From Nocardia arizonensis (lineage in GTDB: Bacteria; Actinomycetota; Actinomycetes; Mycobacteriales; Mycobacteriaceae), in NCBI RefSeq assembly GCF_001310275.1, contig NZ_LGYZ01000109.1, positions 46,939 through 110,938 on the forward strand: DNA of 64,000 bases, read 5' to 3'. The notes under the pieces are model-generated. The model had not been told where the DNA came from and made no database searches. It was given only the letters and a program-made list of their open reading frames with translations. Shown piece by piece: positions 37,201 to 44,831 of the stretch (position 1 is its first letter; each line of letters starts with the position of its first letter). A program made the position numbers and the translations under genes.

Positions 37201-38334
37201 TTCCACACCCGCGGCGCTGCGGGCCGAGACCGCGCCGTCGCCGATCACCAGTTGCAGTCCGCGTCGCGCGGCCAGTCCCTGTTCGGGGGCGGTCAGATCG
37301 AGCACGGTGACCGAGTCGAGGCCGGATTCGCTGATGAGCCGCTCGTTTCCGCTGATGTAACCGTCGTCGATGACGACGACGAGATGCACCCGGCCCTGTG
37401 TGGGCTGCGGGTTGCGCATGAAACGGCCGCGTTCGAGCAATTCGGCGGACAGTGCGGATTCGAGTTCGCCGAGTGAGGTGTAGATCATGCGGGAGGGGCC
37501 CATACCGTCGCGCAGGCCGGCATGCTGCACGTGCGGAAGCCATTTGGTCCAGCCCCAGTGGGCGTCGGGATCGGCGCAGACCAGGGCGACGGCGAGATTG
37601 TCGGGACCGTGGAAGGTGGTGAGCTCCATCAGCATGGCGCACACCAGTTCTCGCGCCTGATCGATGTCGCCGCCGATATTGATCGCGGGAAATGCGCGCA
37701 GCGACACCGCGGTCGGCAGTTCGTGGACCACCGAGTGGGTGCGGACGAAACGGCGCAGCGCCACCGTCGAGACCGGTTCCAGATCCTCGAGCGGACCGGT
37801 CTCGGGGCGGGCGAGTTTGGTGGCCAACCGGTGACTGCCGACCCCGACGCGCACGTTCCCGAAGTCGGGATCGCTCGGGCGGCGTTCCCACATGCGCCTG
37901 GTACCGATCAGGGCGGGCAGGTCGGCGGGTTCGGGATGACTCCAGATCAGGGTCTCCAGCTGTTTTGCCCCGGTGCCGCGCACATCCTTGCGTACCTGGT
38001 CAAGGTATCGGAAGTAGTCCTTACGTTCCTCGTTGAGTTCCACCGCGCGCTTGGGTCCGCCGCCGCGCATGCCCGCCATCATGCCGACCATCGACATGAG
38101 CATCATCATGGGGAACATCAGCATCATGGGATTGGCCAGCAGATTGCGGCCCATCGTCGCCATCATCGCGATCATGCCGACCACGGCGACCACCATGATC
38201 ACCGGCATGAGCTTCATCATCAGCGGCGACGGAATGGCGCGCTGGATCTCCGGCGGCGGCGTGAGCGCGACCTCACCGCCGGGCGCACGCGGCGGTGCGA
38301 TGCGGGGGCGACGGACGAAACCTTCGGTAGCCAT
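34270..38334 (-). CDS. eccC: EccC, FtsK/SpoIIIE-type ATPase of the second ESX system
   Basis: This 1354-residue fused EccCab starts at ATG 38334, five bases after AGAGGGG; an adjacent GTG at 38337 is possible. The layout follows the first EccC: two transmembrane helices (KLMPVIMVVAVVGMIAMMA; MMLMFPMMMLMSMVGMMAG), then three ATPase domains with Walker A GATGSGKSE near 483, GGPQSGKST near 848 and ADVESGKTT near 1154. The third P-loop has Ala where the first Gly is expected, unlike GDTESGKTT in the first locus. A long Pro-rich insert (LPELPPPPPSGPVAEEG) sits between ATPases 1 and 2. It lies seven to ten bases after mycP in the same operon. Confidence 0.96.
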   Translation of the reverse strand: MATEGFVRRPRIAPPRAPGGEVALTPPPEIQRAIPSPLMMKLMPVIMVVAVVGMIAMMATMGRNLLANPMMLMFPMMMLMSMVGMMAGMRGGGPKRAVELNEERKDYFRYLDQVRKDVRGTGAKQLETLIWSHPEPADLPALIGTRRMWERRPSDPDFGNVRVGVGSHRLATKLARPETGPLEDLEPVSTVALRRFVRTHSVVHELPTAVSLRAFPAINIGGDIDQARELVCAMLMELTTFHGPDNLAVALVCADPDAHWGWTKWLPHVQHAGLRDGMGPSRMIYTSLGELESALSAELLERGRFMRNPQPTQGRVHLVVVIDDGYISGNERLISESGLDSVTVLDLTAPEQGLAARRGLQLVIGDGAVSARSAAGVERFATADTVGLPEAEAFARKLARYRLATAAQIVSLGDGAATDPGLMALLRIPDAAQIDPARVWRPRTARERLRVPIGITPDGTPVEIDIKESAENGMGPHGLCIGATGSGKSEFLRTLVLSMVTTHSPDALNLVLVDFKGGATFLGLDSLPHVAAVITNLEEELSLVDRMKDALAGEMNRRQELLRSAGNYANVTDYEKARAAGVPLDPLPALFIVVDEFSELLSQKPDFAELFVMIGRLGRSLHVHLLLASQRLEENKLRGLESHLSYRIGLRTFSANESRAVLGITDAYHLPSVPGSGYLKSDASEPLRFNASYVSGPYVAPAGSVTGDDNEPVRGQRPVVFTAAPVEIDETAPEEQTEDTPARRLPELPPPPPSGPVAEEGIPDSLLDVVVKRLTGHGRPAHEVWLPPLDESPSADMLLPDPDWTSPVNRHGQLWMPIGVVDKPYEQRRDVLTISLAGAQGNVAVVGGPQSGKSTTLRTIIMAAAATHTPDQVQFYCLDFGGGSMAGLSGVPHVGSVAGRLDGDRVRRTVAELTTLMRQREERFAELGIESMAEFRRRKFAAQEARRINGTAPEPGDPLAADLFGDVFLVVDGWGVIREEFDMLEGLVNAIATQGLSYGIHLIIAASRWAEIRPVVKDQIGTRLELRLGDPGDSEMGRRTAHQVPVGRPGRGLTPDQLHMLIALPRLDSDSDPSTLAEGVARAKEGLIALHGDRRAPEVRMLPLRFPREQVLAAAREQGIELSRTRVVVGLGESELQPLILDFGAEPHLMAFADVESGKTTLLRNIVMGIAENSDASQARVILIDYRRTMLGVLEGDQLAGYSTSSQTCGPMIQEVATYLTKRIPAADITPQQLRERSWWSGPEIYIVVDDYDMVATGSINPFAPLLEFLPQARDIGMHLIVTRRIGGVSRALYDPILGAMKNLSVPALIMSGSRDEGKLIGEVRPSKMPPGRGTLITRSHGVELVHIADIPPL

Positions 38335-38344
38335 CACAACCCCT

Positions 38345-39745
38345 CTAGTCGAATTCCGAGTTCAGGTCGGCCCGGCGGGTGCGGAACGGGAAGCCGAGTG
38401 CGGCACCGATACCCAACGTCGCGAGCAGGGCCGCCGATCCGATGATCGCGACCCGCCGCGGTCGCGGGTCCGGCGCGGGGGGCGGCGCCGGGGCGGCGAA
38501 CGGATGGCCGCGGTCGGCGCCCGCGGCGATGGGCTCGGTGGGCAGCGGCGCGGTGAGGGCCGCCAGCGGATCGACGAGTCCGGCGCCGATGGCGTCGTCG
38601 CGACCGCGACCGGGCGCGTGCGCGGTGCGGGTGATCCGCTCGATGACCTGTCCCGCGCTCAGTTCCGGATACTTCGCCCGCACCAGCGCGGCCAGGCCCG
38701 CGACATACGGTGCGGCGAAACTGGTTCCGTCGACGGGCTGGACGCCCTCGTTGGTCTGCACGCCGTCGACCAGACCGGTGCCGCCCGGTTTGGAATCGAG
38801 CGAGACGATATTGCGCCCGATGGCCGCCGCGCCGATCCACGGCCCGTGCAGCGACAGCGCCGACGGTGTGCCGTCGGGGTCGACCGAGGCGACCGACAGC
38901 ACGTACGGGGTGAACCACGCGGGCGTGGCGATGGTGCCCACCGAACCCCAACCCGATCCTGAGTTCTGGTTCTCGCACGGTCCGCCCGACTCGACATTGC
39001 CCGCGGCCGCGACGACCACGACATTGCGTTCGTAGGCGTATTTGACCGCCGCGCCGAGCGATCCGTCCGCGGTGGCGGATCCGGCCGAACTGCACGCTAC
39101 TTCGGAGATATTGATCACGGTGGCGCCCATGTCGACCGCGCGCACCACGGCAGCGGCGAGGGTGAGCACGCTACCGTATCCGTCGCTGCGCAACTGATCC
39201 GGCGACTTGTCGGCGCCGCGGCGGTCCTTGGTCTCGTAGGCGAGGCTGAGCTGGCGGATCGAGAGGATCTCCGCGTCCGGCGCGACACCGACGAACGCGT
39301 CGTCGGCGGAGGGGCGCGCGGCGATGATGCCCGCGACCAGTGTTCCGTGACCGTCGCAGTCGACGGTGCCGTCGGAGTCGCTGACGTAGTCGCCGCCCGG
39401 CTCGAGCGCGGGCAAGCGCGGATGCCGGTTGACCCCGGTATCGATCACCGCGACCTTCTGTCCCGCGCCCCGGCTGAACTTCCAGGCCGAGGGCAGGTCC
39501 AGCACCCGCTGCGCGGCGGGGACCTCGGTCGGCACCGAACCGCGCAGCACCGGTTCGGCGCACAGCTGCCGCTGCTCGGTGGGTTCGAGCGGGGCCGGTC
39601 TGCCGCTGAGCGCCTGCGCCGCGCCGAGCGCGCCGTCATCGATCTTGGGCGGCGCCACCGCGAGCGCGGGCGCGGGCGCGACGGCCAGCACGGCCACGGC
39701 ACAGGTCAGCCGTGCCAGTGTGCGCCGAAGTGGTGTGCGGATCAT
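38345..39745 (-). CDS. mycP: Mycosin of the second ESX system
   Basis: This 466-residue subtilisin-like protease has its ATG at 39745 overlapping the eccD stop (ATGA). The signal peptide is LARLTCAVAVLAVAPAPALA. The triad is intact: Asp in VAVIDTGVNRHP (near 100), His in DCDGHGTLVAGI (near 132) and Ser in VDGTSFAAPYVAG (near 340). A Pro-rich linker (FAAPAPPPAPDPRPRR) leads to a C-terminal membrane anchor (VAIIGSAALLATLGIGAALG). It should stabilise the second ESX complex and cleave substrates outside the cell membrane. It is encoded after eccD and before eccC on one transcript. Confidence 0.95.
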   Translation of the reverse strand: MIRTPLRRTLARLTCAVAVLAVAPAPALAVAPPKIDDGALGAAQALSGRPAPLEPTEQRQLCAEPVLRGSVPTEVPAAQRVLDLPSAWKFSRGAGQKVAVIDTGVNRHPRLPALEPGGDYVSDSDGTVDCDGHGTLVAGIIAARPSADDAFVGVAPDAEILSIRQLSLAYETKDRRGADKSPDQLRSDGYGSVLTLAAAVVRAVDMGATVINISEVACSSAGSATADGSLGAAVKYAYERNVVVVAAAGNVESGGPCENQNSGSGWGSVGTIATPAWFTPYVLSVASVDPDGTPSALSLHGPWIGAAAIGRNIVSLDSKPGGTGLVDGVQTNEGVQPVDGTSFAAPYVAGLAALVRAKYPELSAGQVIERITRTAHAPGRGRDDAIGAGLVDPLAALTAPLPTEPIAAGADRGHPFAAPAPPPAPDPRPRRVAIIGSAALLATLGIGAALGFPFRTRRADLNSEFD

Positions 39746-41202
39746 ATGTTCCGTGCGGTCGAGTACACGTCCATCACCCATAGTGCCAGCGGGAACAGCG
39801 CGATGATGAGCAAATATTCGAAGATCTCGATACCGCGGCGGGTCACCGGGGTCACCTCGACGTGCGGGCCGATCACTCCGAAGCCGACCACCGCGACCGC
39901 GGTGCACAGCAGGGCCGCGACCGCGGCGAATTCGAGTGTGCCGTGGCCGAGTCCGAGGCAGGTCAGCACGGCAAGCGCCGTCAGCGCCCCCGCGCAGATC
40001 ATCGTGGCGGCCTGACCGAGATCGGCGAAGGAGCGCCCGCGCAGGCACAGCACGATCGCGGCGATCAGTGCCAGCGCCACACCGCCGGAGTGCAGCGGCC
40101 CGAACGGATCCGCGGCGCCGAACGCCCCGATGCCGACCGTCGTCGCGCACGCGACGACCAGACCGGTCTGTATCTGATTAGCGATACGGGCGCGCTCCCC
40201 CAGCCCCGCGGCCGAGGGCAGCGCGATCGCGCCGACGGCGCCGATGCCCTCGATGGTCGGACGCTGTTCGTGGTCGGCCGGGTCGATGGCCCCGCCCGCG
40301 GTCGGCACCGGCGGAATGGGCAGGCGCGCGACGACGGCCGCCATGCGCGCGATCGAGGACATCAGCACGAATCCGGCGATCAGCACACCGGAGAACAGTT
40401 TCGGCAGCCCCGGATGCCAGAGCAGATACACCGCCGAGCTCACCGCGGCGACGACGCTCAGGGGAACCGCCGCGGCGAACAGGCCCGCGCCCGTGCCGAT
40501 GATCCGCTGCCCGAGCACCCCCGCGACCAGTACCGTGACGCTGCCGAGCAGGGCATGGCTCGCGCCGAGCGGCCCGGGTACCAGCAGCGCGCCGCCGCCG
40601 AACAGCAGCGCCAGCGCGTCGAGCGACAGCCAGCGCGCTGTCAGCTCATCGGCGTATTTGCGGGCGGCGATGCCCGCGGCGGTCAGCGCGAGTACGCCGA
40701 CGCCGAGCAGGGCGAAGGCGGGGGCGAGCGGATCGCCGTCCGCGCGCGACGCCGCGAGCAGCCCGAGCGTGGCGAGCACGGCGACCAGTGCCGTCACCAG
40801 ACCGGTCCAGCGCGCCGCGCTCCCGGTCCAGGACCGGAATTCCCCTGCGGTGAGCCGTGATACGGCATCGATCACATCGTCGAACAGCGCCGGGGACTCC
40901 TTGCGGGAGACCGGACTCAGCAGCAGCAGTTCGCCGTCGTAGACCTCTGCCTCGGTCAACGTGCGATTCGGCGCGAGCGGATCCTGCCCAAGCCGGGCGA
41001 GGGTCCAGTGTTGCGCGCGCACCGGCGCCGACTCCTCCTCACCGTCGGGCACGCGCGGATCGCGCGAGCGGATCAGCGTGACCAGGTCGCCGATGAACGA
41101 GGCGATGGGGACGGTGGCGGGCAAGCCGATATCCAGCTGTGTGTCACCGCCGATCACCGAGACCCGGCACAGTTCGATCTCATTGCCTGACAACGTCGAC
41201 AC
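39742..41202 (-). CDS. eccD: EccD of the second ESX system
   Basis: This 486-residue membrane protein starts at GTG 41202. The ubiquitin-like N-terminus is IELCRVSVIGGDTQLDIGLP through YDGELLLLSPVSRKE. About eleven transmembrane helices follow (ARWTGLVTALVAVLATLGLL to the end). The first gene of an eccD-mycP-eccC operon, it is divergent from eccA. A TAGATTAGGTAACG element lies 54 bases upstream and recurs upstream of the PE operon. In the first locus the eccD-mycP block points the other way relative to eccC. Confidence 0.93.
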   Translation of the reverse strand: MSTLSGNEIELCRVSVIGGDTQLDIGLPATVPIASFIGDLVTLIRSRDPRVPDGEEESAPVRAQHWTLARLGQDPLAPNRTLTEAEVYDGELLLLSPVSRKESPALFDDVIDAVSRLTAGEFRSWTGSAARWTGLVTALVAVLATLGLLAASRADGDPLAPAFALLGVGVLALTAAGIAARKYADELTARWLSLDALALLFGGGALLVPGPLGASHALLGSVTVLVAGVLGQRIIGTGAGLFAAAVPLSVVAAVSSAVYLLWHPGLPKLFSGVLIAGFVLMSSIARMAAVVARLPIPPVPTAGGAIDPADHEQRPTIEGIGAVGAIALPSAAGLGERARIANQIQTGLVVACATTVGIGAFGAADPFGPLHSGGVALALIAAIVLCLRGRSFADLGQAATMICAGALTALAVLTCLGLGHGTLEFAAVAALLCTAVAVVGFGVIGPHVEVTPVTRRGIEIFEYLLIIALFPLALWVMDVYSTARNI

Positions 41203-41255
41203 CCGTGATGAACTCTCAGTCGTAGCTGACTACTTCCGTTGCGACCACACCGCAG

Positions 41256-41269
41256 CGTTACCTAATCTA
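41256..41269 (-). promoter_or_regulatory. TAGATTAGGTAACG promoter element upstream of eccD
   Basis: On the minus strand this 14-base element precedes eccD by 54 bases. It differs at one base from the element at 51263-51276 upstream of the PE-like operon (TAGATAAGGTAACG). It is AT-rich against a GC-rich background and could include a -10 hexamer (TAGATT). No matching -35 is visible. Confidence 0.5.
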
Positions 41270-41337
41270 ACGGACAGGCGGACGCGGCGCGATGCTGGTC
41301 CGTCACGCCTGATCGAACGTAACCTGTACACCAGCCG

Positions 41338-43197
41338 ATGATTTCGGGGTCCGACACCAAGATGCCTGACATTCGCCAAGCCCAGCGCGCCTTCGACGCG
41401 GGTGTATTGTCCCTCGGATTGTCCATCGACGGCCAGGAATCCCAACGCGATCAGGAGTACGCGAAGCTGGCGTTCCAGCGCGCGACCGAATGGGATCCCT
41501 CGATGTGCGACGCCTGGCTCGGCCGGGCCGCGGCGGGCGAGCTGACCCGTGAGGTCCTGTTCAACCTGCACCGCACCAGCGTCGACTCGCTCGGACGCGA
41601 ACAGCGAAGACTCGGGCTCGCGCCGCGCGCGCTGGCGGGGCTGTTCCTGCCCGGCCTCTACATCAACTATCCGCTGTCGAACATCACCGAGATCTGGCTG
41701 GCCTGGGCGGCGCAGCTGATCTCGGACAAGGACTACGACCAAGCGGAGAAGGTGCTCGACGAACTCGCCGCGCTGCGCCGGAACCTGGCGGAGACGCCCG
41801 ACAAACAGATGGACGACCGCATCAGCGCCTACGTGCGCGGCGTACTGCACTACAACACCCAGCGCTGGCCGGATGTGATGTCGGTGCTGGCCGGTTCGGC
41901 GGACTGGAACGATCCCTATCTGGCTACCGGCGCGCACGTCATGGTCGGCACCGCCTGTGCGCAGCTCGGTCTGTTCGGCGAGGCCATCCGGCGCATGGAG
42001 GCCGCCGAGGCGGGTCCGATCCCCTCGGCGCGCTTCACCGCCATGTACAACCGCGGTCTGTGCCTGCGCGAGGCGGGCAACGAGACCGAGGCGCAGGCCC
42101 TGTTCGAGCAGGTGTATTCGCAGCTGCCCGATTTCACGGCCAATACGACGGCCATGCGCGACCGCACCTTCCGCATCGTGGTGACCAGTCGCGAATCCAT
42201 CGACGCGCGCACCGACAAATGGGATCCGGCCTCGGCGCCCAACCAGGCCCAGCTCGACCAGGCGCAGGCCGAGGACCGGGCCAAGGACATCCTGGCCAAG
42301 GCCCGCGCCGAACTCGACAAGCAGGTCGGCCTCGCGTCGGTGAAGACACAGGTCGCCAAGCTGCAATCCTCGGCGCAGCTCGCGAAGATCCGTGCGGGCA
42401 AGGGTCTGTCGAGCCAGTCGCGCGGTCAGCACCTGGCCTTCACCGGCCCGCCCGGCACCGGTAAGACCACGATCGCCCGTATCGTCGCCCAGATCTACTG
42501 CGGTGTCGGGCTGTTGAAGACCGACAAGGTGGTCGAGGCCAAACGTGTCGACTTCGTCTCGCAGAATCTCGGCGGCACGGCGATCAAGACCGAGAAGCTC
42601 ATCGACAGCGCGATCGACGGCGTGCTGTTCATCGACGAGGCGTACACCCTGATCCAGACCGGTCTGTCCGGCGGTGACGCGTTCGGTCGCGAGGCGGTCG
42701 ACACCCTGCTGGCGCGCATGGAGAACGACCGCGACCGGCTTGTGGTCATCATCGCGGGCTACGACGGCGAGATCGATCGCCTGCTGGCCGCGAACGACGG
42801 TCTGGCCTCGCGCTTCGCCAAGCGTCTGCAATTCCCGTCCTACACCCCCGAGGAATTGGGGCAGATCGGCGAGATCATCGCGAGCAGCCGGGATTCGACT
42901 CTGTCGGAGTCGGCGTTGGCCGCGCTGATCGAATCCTGCCGGTTCCTCTACGAGTTGGAGAGCACCGACCAGAGCGGTCAGCCGCGCCGCGGTGTCGACC
43001 TGGCGGGCAACGGCCGCTTCATCCGCAATGTGATCGAGGCCGCCGAGGAGGAACGGGAATTCCGGCTGGCCAACGACACCGAACTCGACCTGTCCGAGGT
43101 CGACGACGAGGTGCTCATGCGCATCGAGGAAGCCGATATGCGCACGGCGCTGAACAGCATCATCGCCACACTCAATGTGGGACGGCCCGCGAGCTGA
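41338..43197 (+). CDS. eccA: EccA, AAA+ ATPase of the second ESX system
   Basis: This 619-residue cytoplasmic protein has an N-terminal tetratricopeptide-like half (~1-310) and a CbxX/CfqX-type AAA+ domain. Walker A is FTGPPGTGKTTIARI near 370, Walker B VLFIDEAYTLIQ near 430, with an arginine-finger region near SRFAKRLQFPSY. EccA assists release of PE/PPE-EspG complexes in mycobacterial systems. Its presence fits the EspG and PE/PPE genes downstream and sets this locus apart from the first, which lacks it. The start is uncertain: ATG 41338 or ATG 41362 (MPDIRQAQRAFDAG); neither has a strong ribosome-binding site. It is convergent with eccB, two bases apart. Confidence 0.94.
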   Translation: MISGSDTKMPDIRQAQRAFDAGVLSLGLSIDGQESQRDQEYAKLAFQRATEWDPSMCDAWLGRAAAGELTREVLFNLHRTSVDSLGREQRRLGLAPRALAGLFLPGLYINYPLSNITEIWLAWAAQLISDKDYDQAEKVLDELAALRRNLAETPDKQMDDRISAYVRGVLHYNTQRWPDVMSVLAGSADWNDPYLATGAHVMVGTACAQLGLFGEAIRRMEAAEAGPIPSARFTAMYNRGLCLREAGNETEAQALFEQVYSQLPDFTANTTAMRDRTFRIVVTSRESIDARTDKWDPASAPNQAQLDQAQAEDRAKDILAKARAELDKQVGLASVKTQVAKLQSSAQLAKIRAGKGLSSQSRGQHLAFTGPPGTGKTTIARIVAQIYCGVGLLKTDKVVEAKRVDFVSQNLGGTAIKTEKLIDSAIDGVLFIDEAYTLIQTGLSGGDAFGREAVDTLLARMENDRDRLVVIIAGYDGEIDRLLAANDGLASRFAKRLQFPSYTPEELGQIGEIIASSRDSTLSESALAALIESCRFLYELESTDQSGQPRRGVDLAGNGRFIRNVIEAAEEEREFRLANDTELDLSEVDDEVLMRIEEADMRTALNSIIATLNVGRPAS

Positions 43198-43199
43198 GG

Positions 43200-44711
43200 C
43201 TATTTCCCGGTGGGCAGTGAATCGTAGCTGGTCAGTGCGTCTTTGGCCGATAGGGTTGGACCCGGCACCAGCTGGCCGATGACCGACCACGGCGCGAGCC
43301 GGGGCGAATCGCCGAGACCGAGCGTGGCGGCGGTCGCCGCGTCCGCGATGCCGTAGCGAATACCGTTGTCGGCCACGTAGAACAGCGACTCGCGACGCGG
43401 GCTGCCCGGTTCGATGCCCGTCACCTGGACGTACTCACCGGTGGCGGGCCGCAGGTAAACCGCGTCCATGCGGTCGCCGGTGCCATCGGCGGTGGACAGC
43501 GAGACCGGTTCGGCCGAATCCGGCAGCGGCAGCACGGTTCCGGTCAGCAAGGTCACCGTGGCGCGTTCGCCGGGGCCGTCGACCTGTGTGTCGTCCTTGT
43601 CCTGCGCGCTCGCCATGCCCGGATTCTTCGCCCAACTGACACAGGCCACCGGCGCGTCCTCGGCCGCGACGATGCGCGGGGCGCGCTCCGGGAAGTGATC
43701 GGTCGCGAGGGTGTGCAGCACCGGCATCCGGTCCAGCGCGTCCGGCGGGACCACGGCGATCTCACGCATGCCGTGGGAGTCGGCGTTGCGCAGCAGCGCC
43801 GCGGTGAACTCCGAGACCGGCTGCACACCGTCGGCGAGCACCACGTACAGCTTGGCGCCGCCCGAGGCATTGGCCGGCACCGAGATGACGCCGCCCACCG
43901 GCACATTCGACAGCCTGCCCGGCCCCGGCTCGCCGGCGCGCGCGATGGTGGGCACGGCCAGCGCAGGCCCCTCGGTGGTGGCGCCGACGAAACCCGCGCC
44001 CATCGGGCGCGCCTTCTGCCCCGAGAGCCCGAGGGTGCGGGTGATCACCGAATTCGCCGGATCGATCTCCGCGCGGCGGCCCTGGTACACCAGATAGGTC
44101 TTGCTGTTGCGCTTCACCAGCAGCGCGTCGTCCGCGCCCGCCGCGCCGATCCGGTCGCCGAGTTCGAGCTTGCCCGCGATGGCGGTGGTCAGACCGCCCG
44201 TGACACCCGCCGCGCTGCCGCCCGCGGACAGCTGGGTGCTCTCGCACAGCGTCCAGGTGGAACTCGTTCCCTGTTTGGAACCGGGCAGCGCCGTCGGCGC
44301 GCCCGGAATGCCGAGCAGCGGCCCGCGCGGCAGCGAACCGAGTTTGTCGTCCTTGACCGACTTCGGCGATTCGGACTTGCCCGCGATCAATCGCGCCGAG
44401 GCCAGATTGAGCACGGGATGCAGCGTCTTGTCGCCGTTCTTGGACTGCACCACGACGTACAGCGCGCCGCTCTGCTTCCCGCTGACGATGAGCGCGTCGC
44501 CGATCGCGCCCTGCGGCCGCAGGAACCCGAGGATCGCCGCGCCCGCGACGATCAGCAGCCCGAGTACCGCGCCCACCCACAGCGAGCGGCTCTGCGAACG
44601 CATAGGATCGTGCAGCATTCGCACATCGCGCCTGATCAGCGCGTGATCCAATCTGCGCAGCAGGAACCGGTACCCGTTGACCTGGGCCTTGGTCGTCAGC
44701 TGTGCGGGCAC
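43200..44711 (-). CDS. eccB: EccB of the second ESX system
   Basis: This 503-residue subunit starts at GTG 44711 after GAGGGGG. The signature TTKAQVNGYRFLLRRLDHAL and RRDVRMLHDPMRSQSRS is followed by one transmembrane helix (LWVGAVLGLLIVAGAAILGF). The extracytoplasmic domain has conserved cysteines WTLCEST and VACVSWAK and the segment IGQLVPGPTLSAKDALTSYD near the end. It is divergent from eccE, sharing a 120-base promoter region, the same pairing as in the first locus. The sequence is clearly distinct from the first EccB, so the two loci are not a recent duplication. Confidence 0.95.
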   Translation of the reverse strand: MPAQLTTKAQVNGYRFLLRRLDHALIRRDVRMLHDPMRSQSRSLWVGAVLGLLIVAGAAILGFLRPQGAIGDALIVSGKQSGALYVVVQSKNGDKTLHPVLNLASARLIAGKSESPKSVKDDKLGSLPRGPLLGIPGAPTALPGSKQGTSSTWTLCESTQLSAGGSAAGVTGGLTTAIAGKLELGDRIGAAGADDALLVKRNSKTYLVYQGRRAEIDPANSVITRTLGLSGQKARPMGAGFVGATTEGPALAVPTIARAGEPGPGRLSNVPVGGVISVPANASGGAKLYVVLADGVQPVSEFTAALLRNADSHGMREIAVVPPDALDRMPVLHTLATDHFPERAPRIVAAEDAPVACVSWAKNPGMASAQDKDDTQVDGPGERATVTLLTGTVLPLPDSAEPVSLSTADGTGDRMDAVYLRPATGEYVQVTGIEPGSPRRESLFYVADNGIRYGIADAATAATLGLGDSPRLAPWSVIGQLVPGPTLSAKDALTSYDSLPTGK

Positions 44712-44831
44712 GCCGACCCCCTCGGTACGTGTGATCCGAACGCGTAACTCACCATCTCGTTCGACACGGTACCGTAAATCCGTATCCGCCTCGAGCCGAG
44801 ATCAGACGTATGCCGATCAGGGACAACGATT

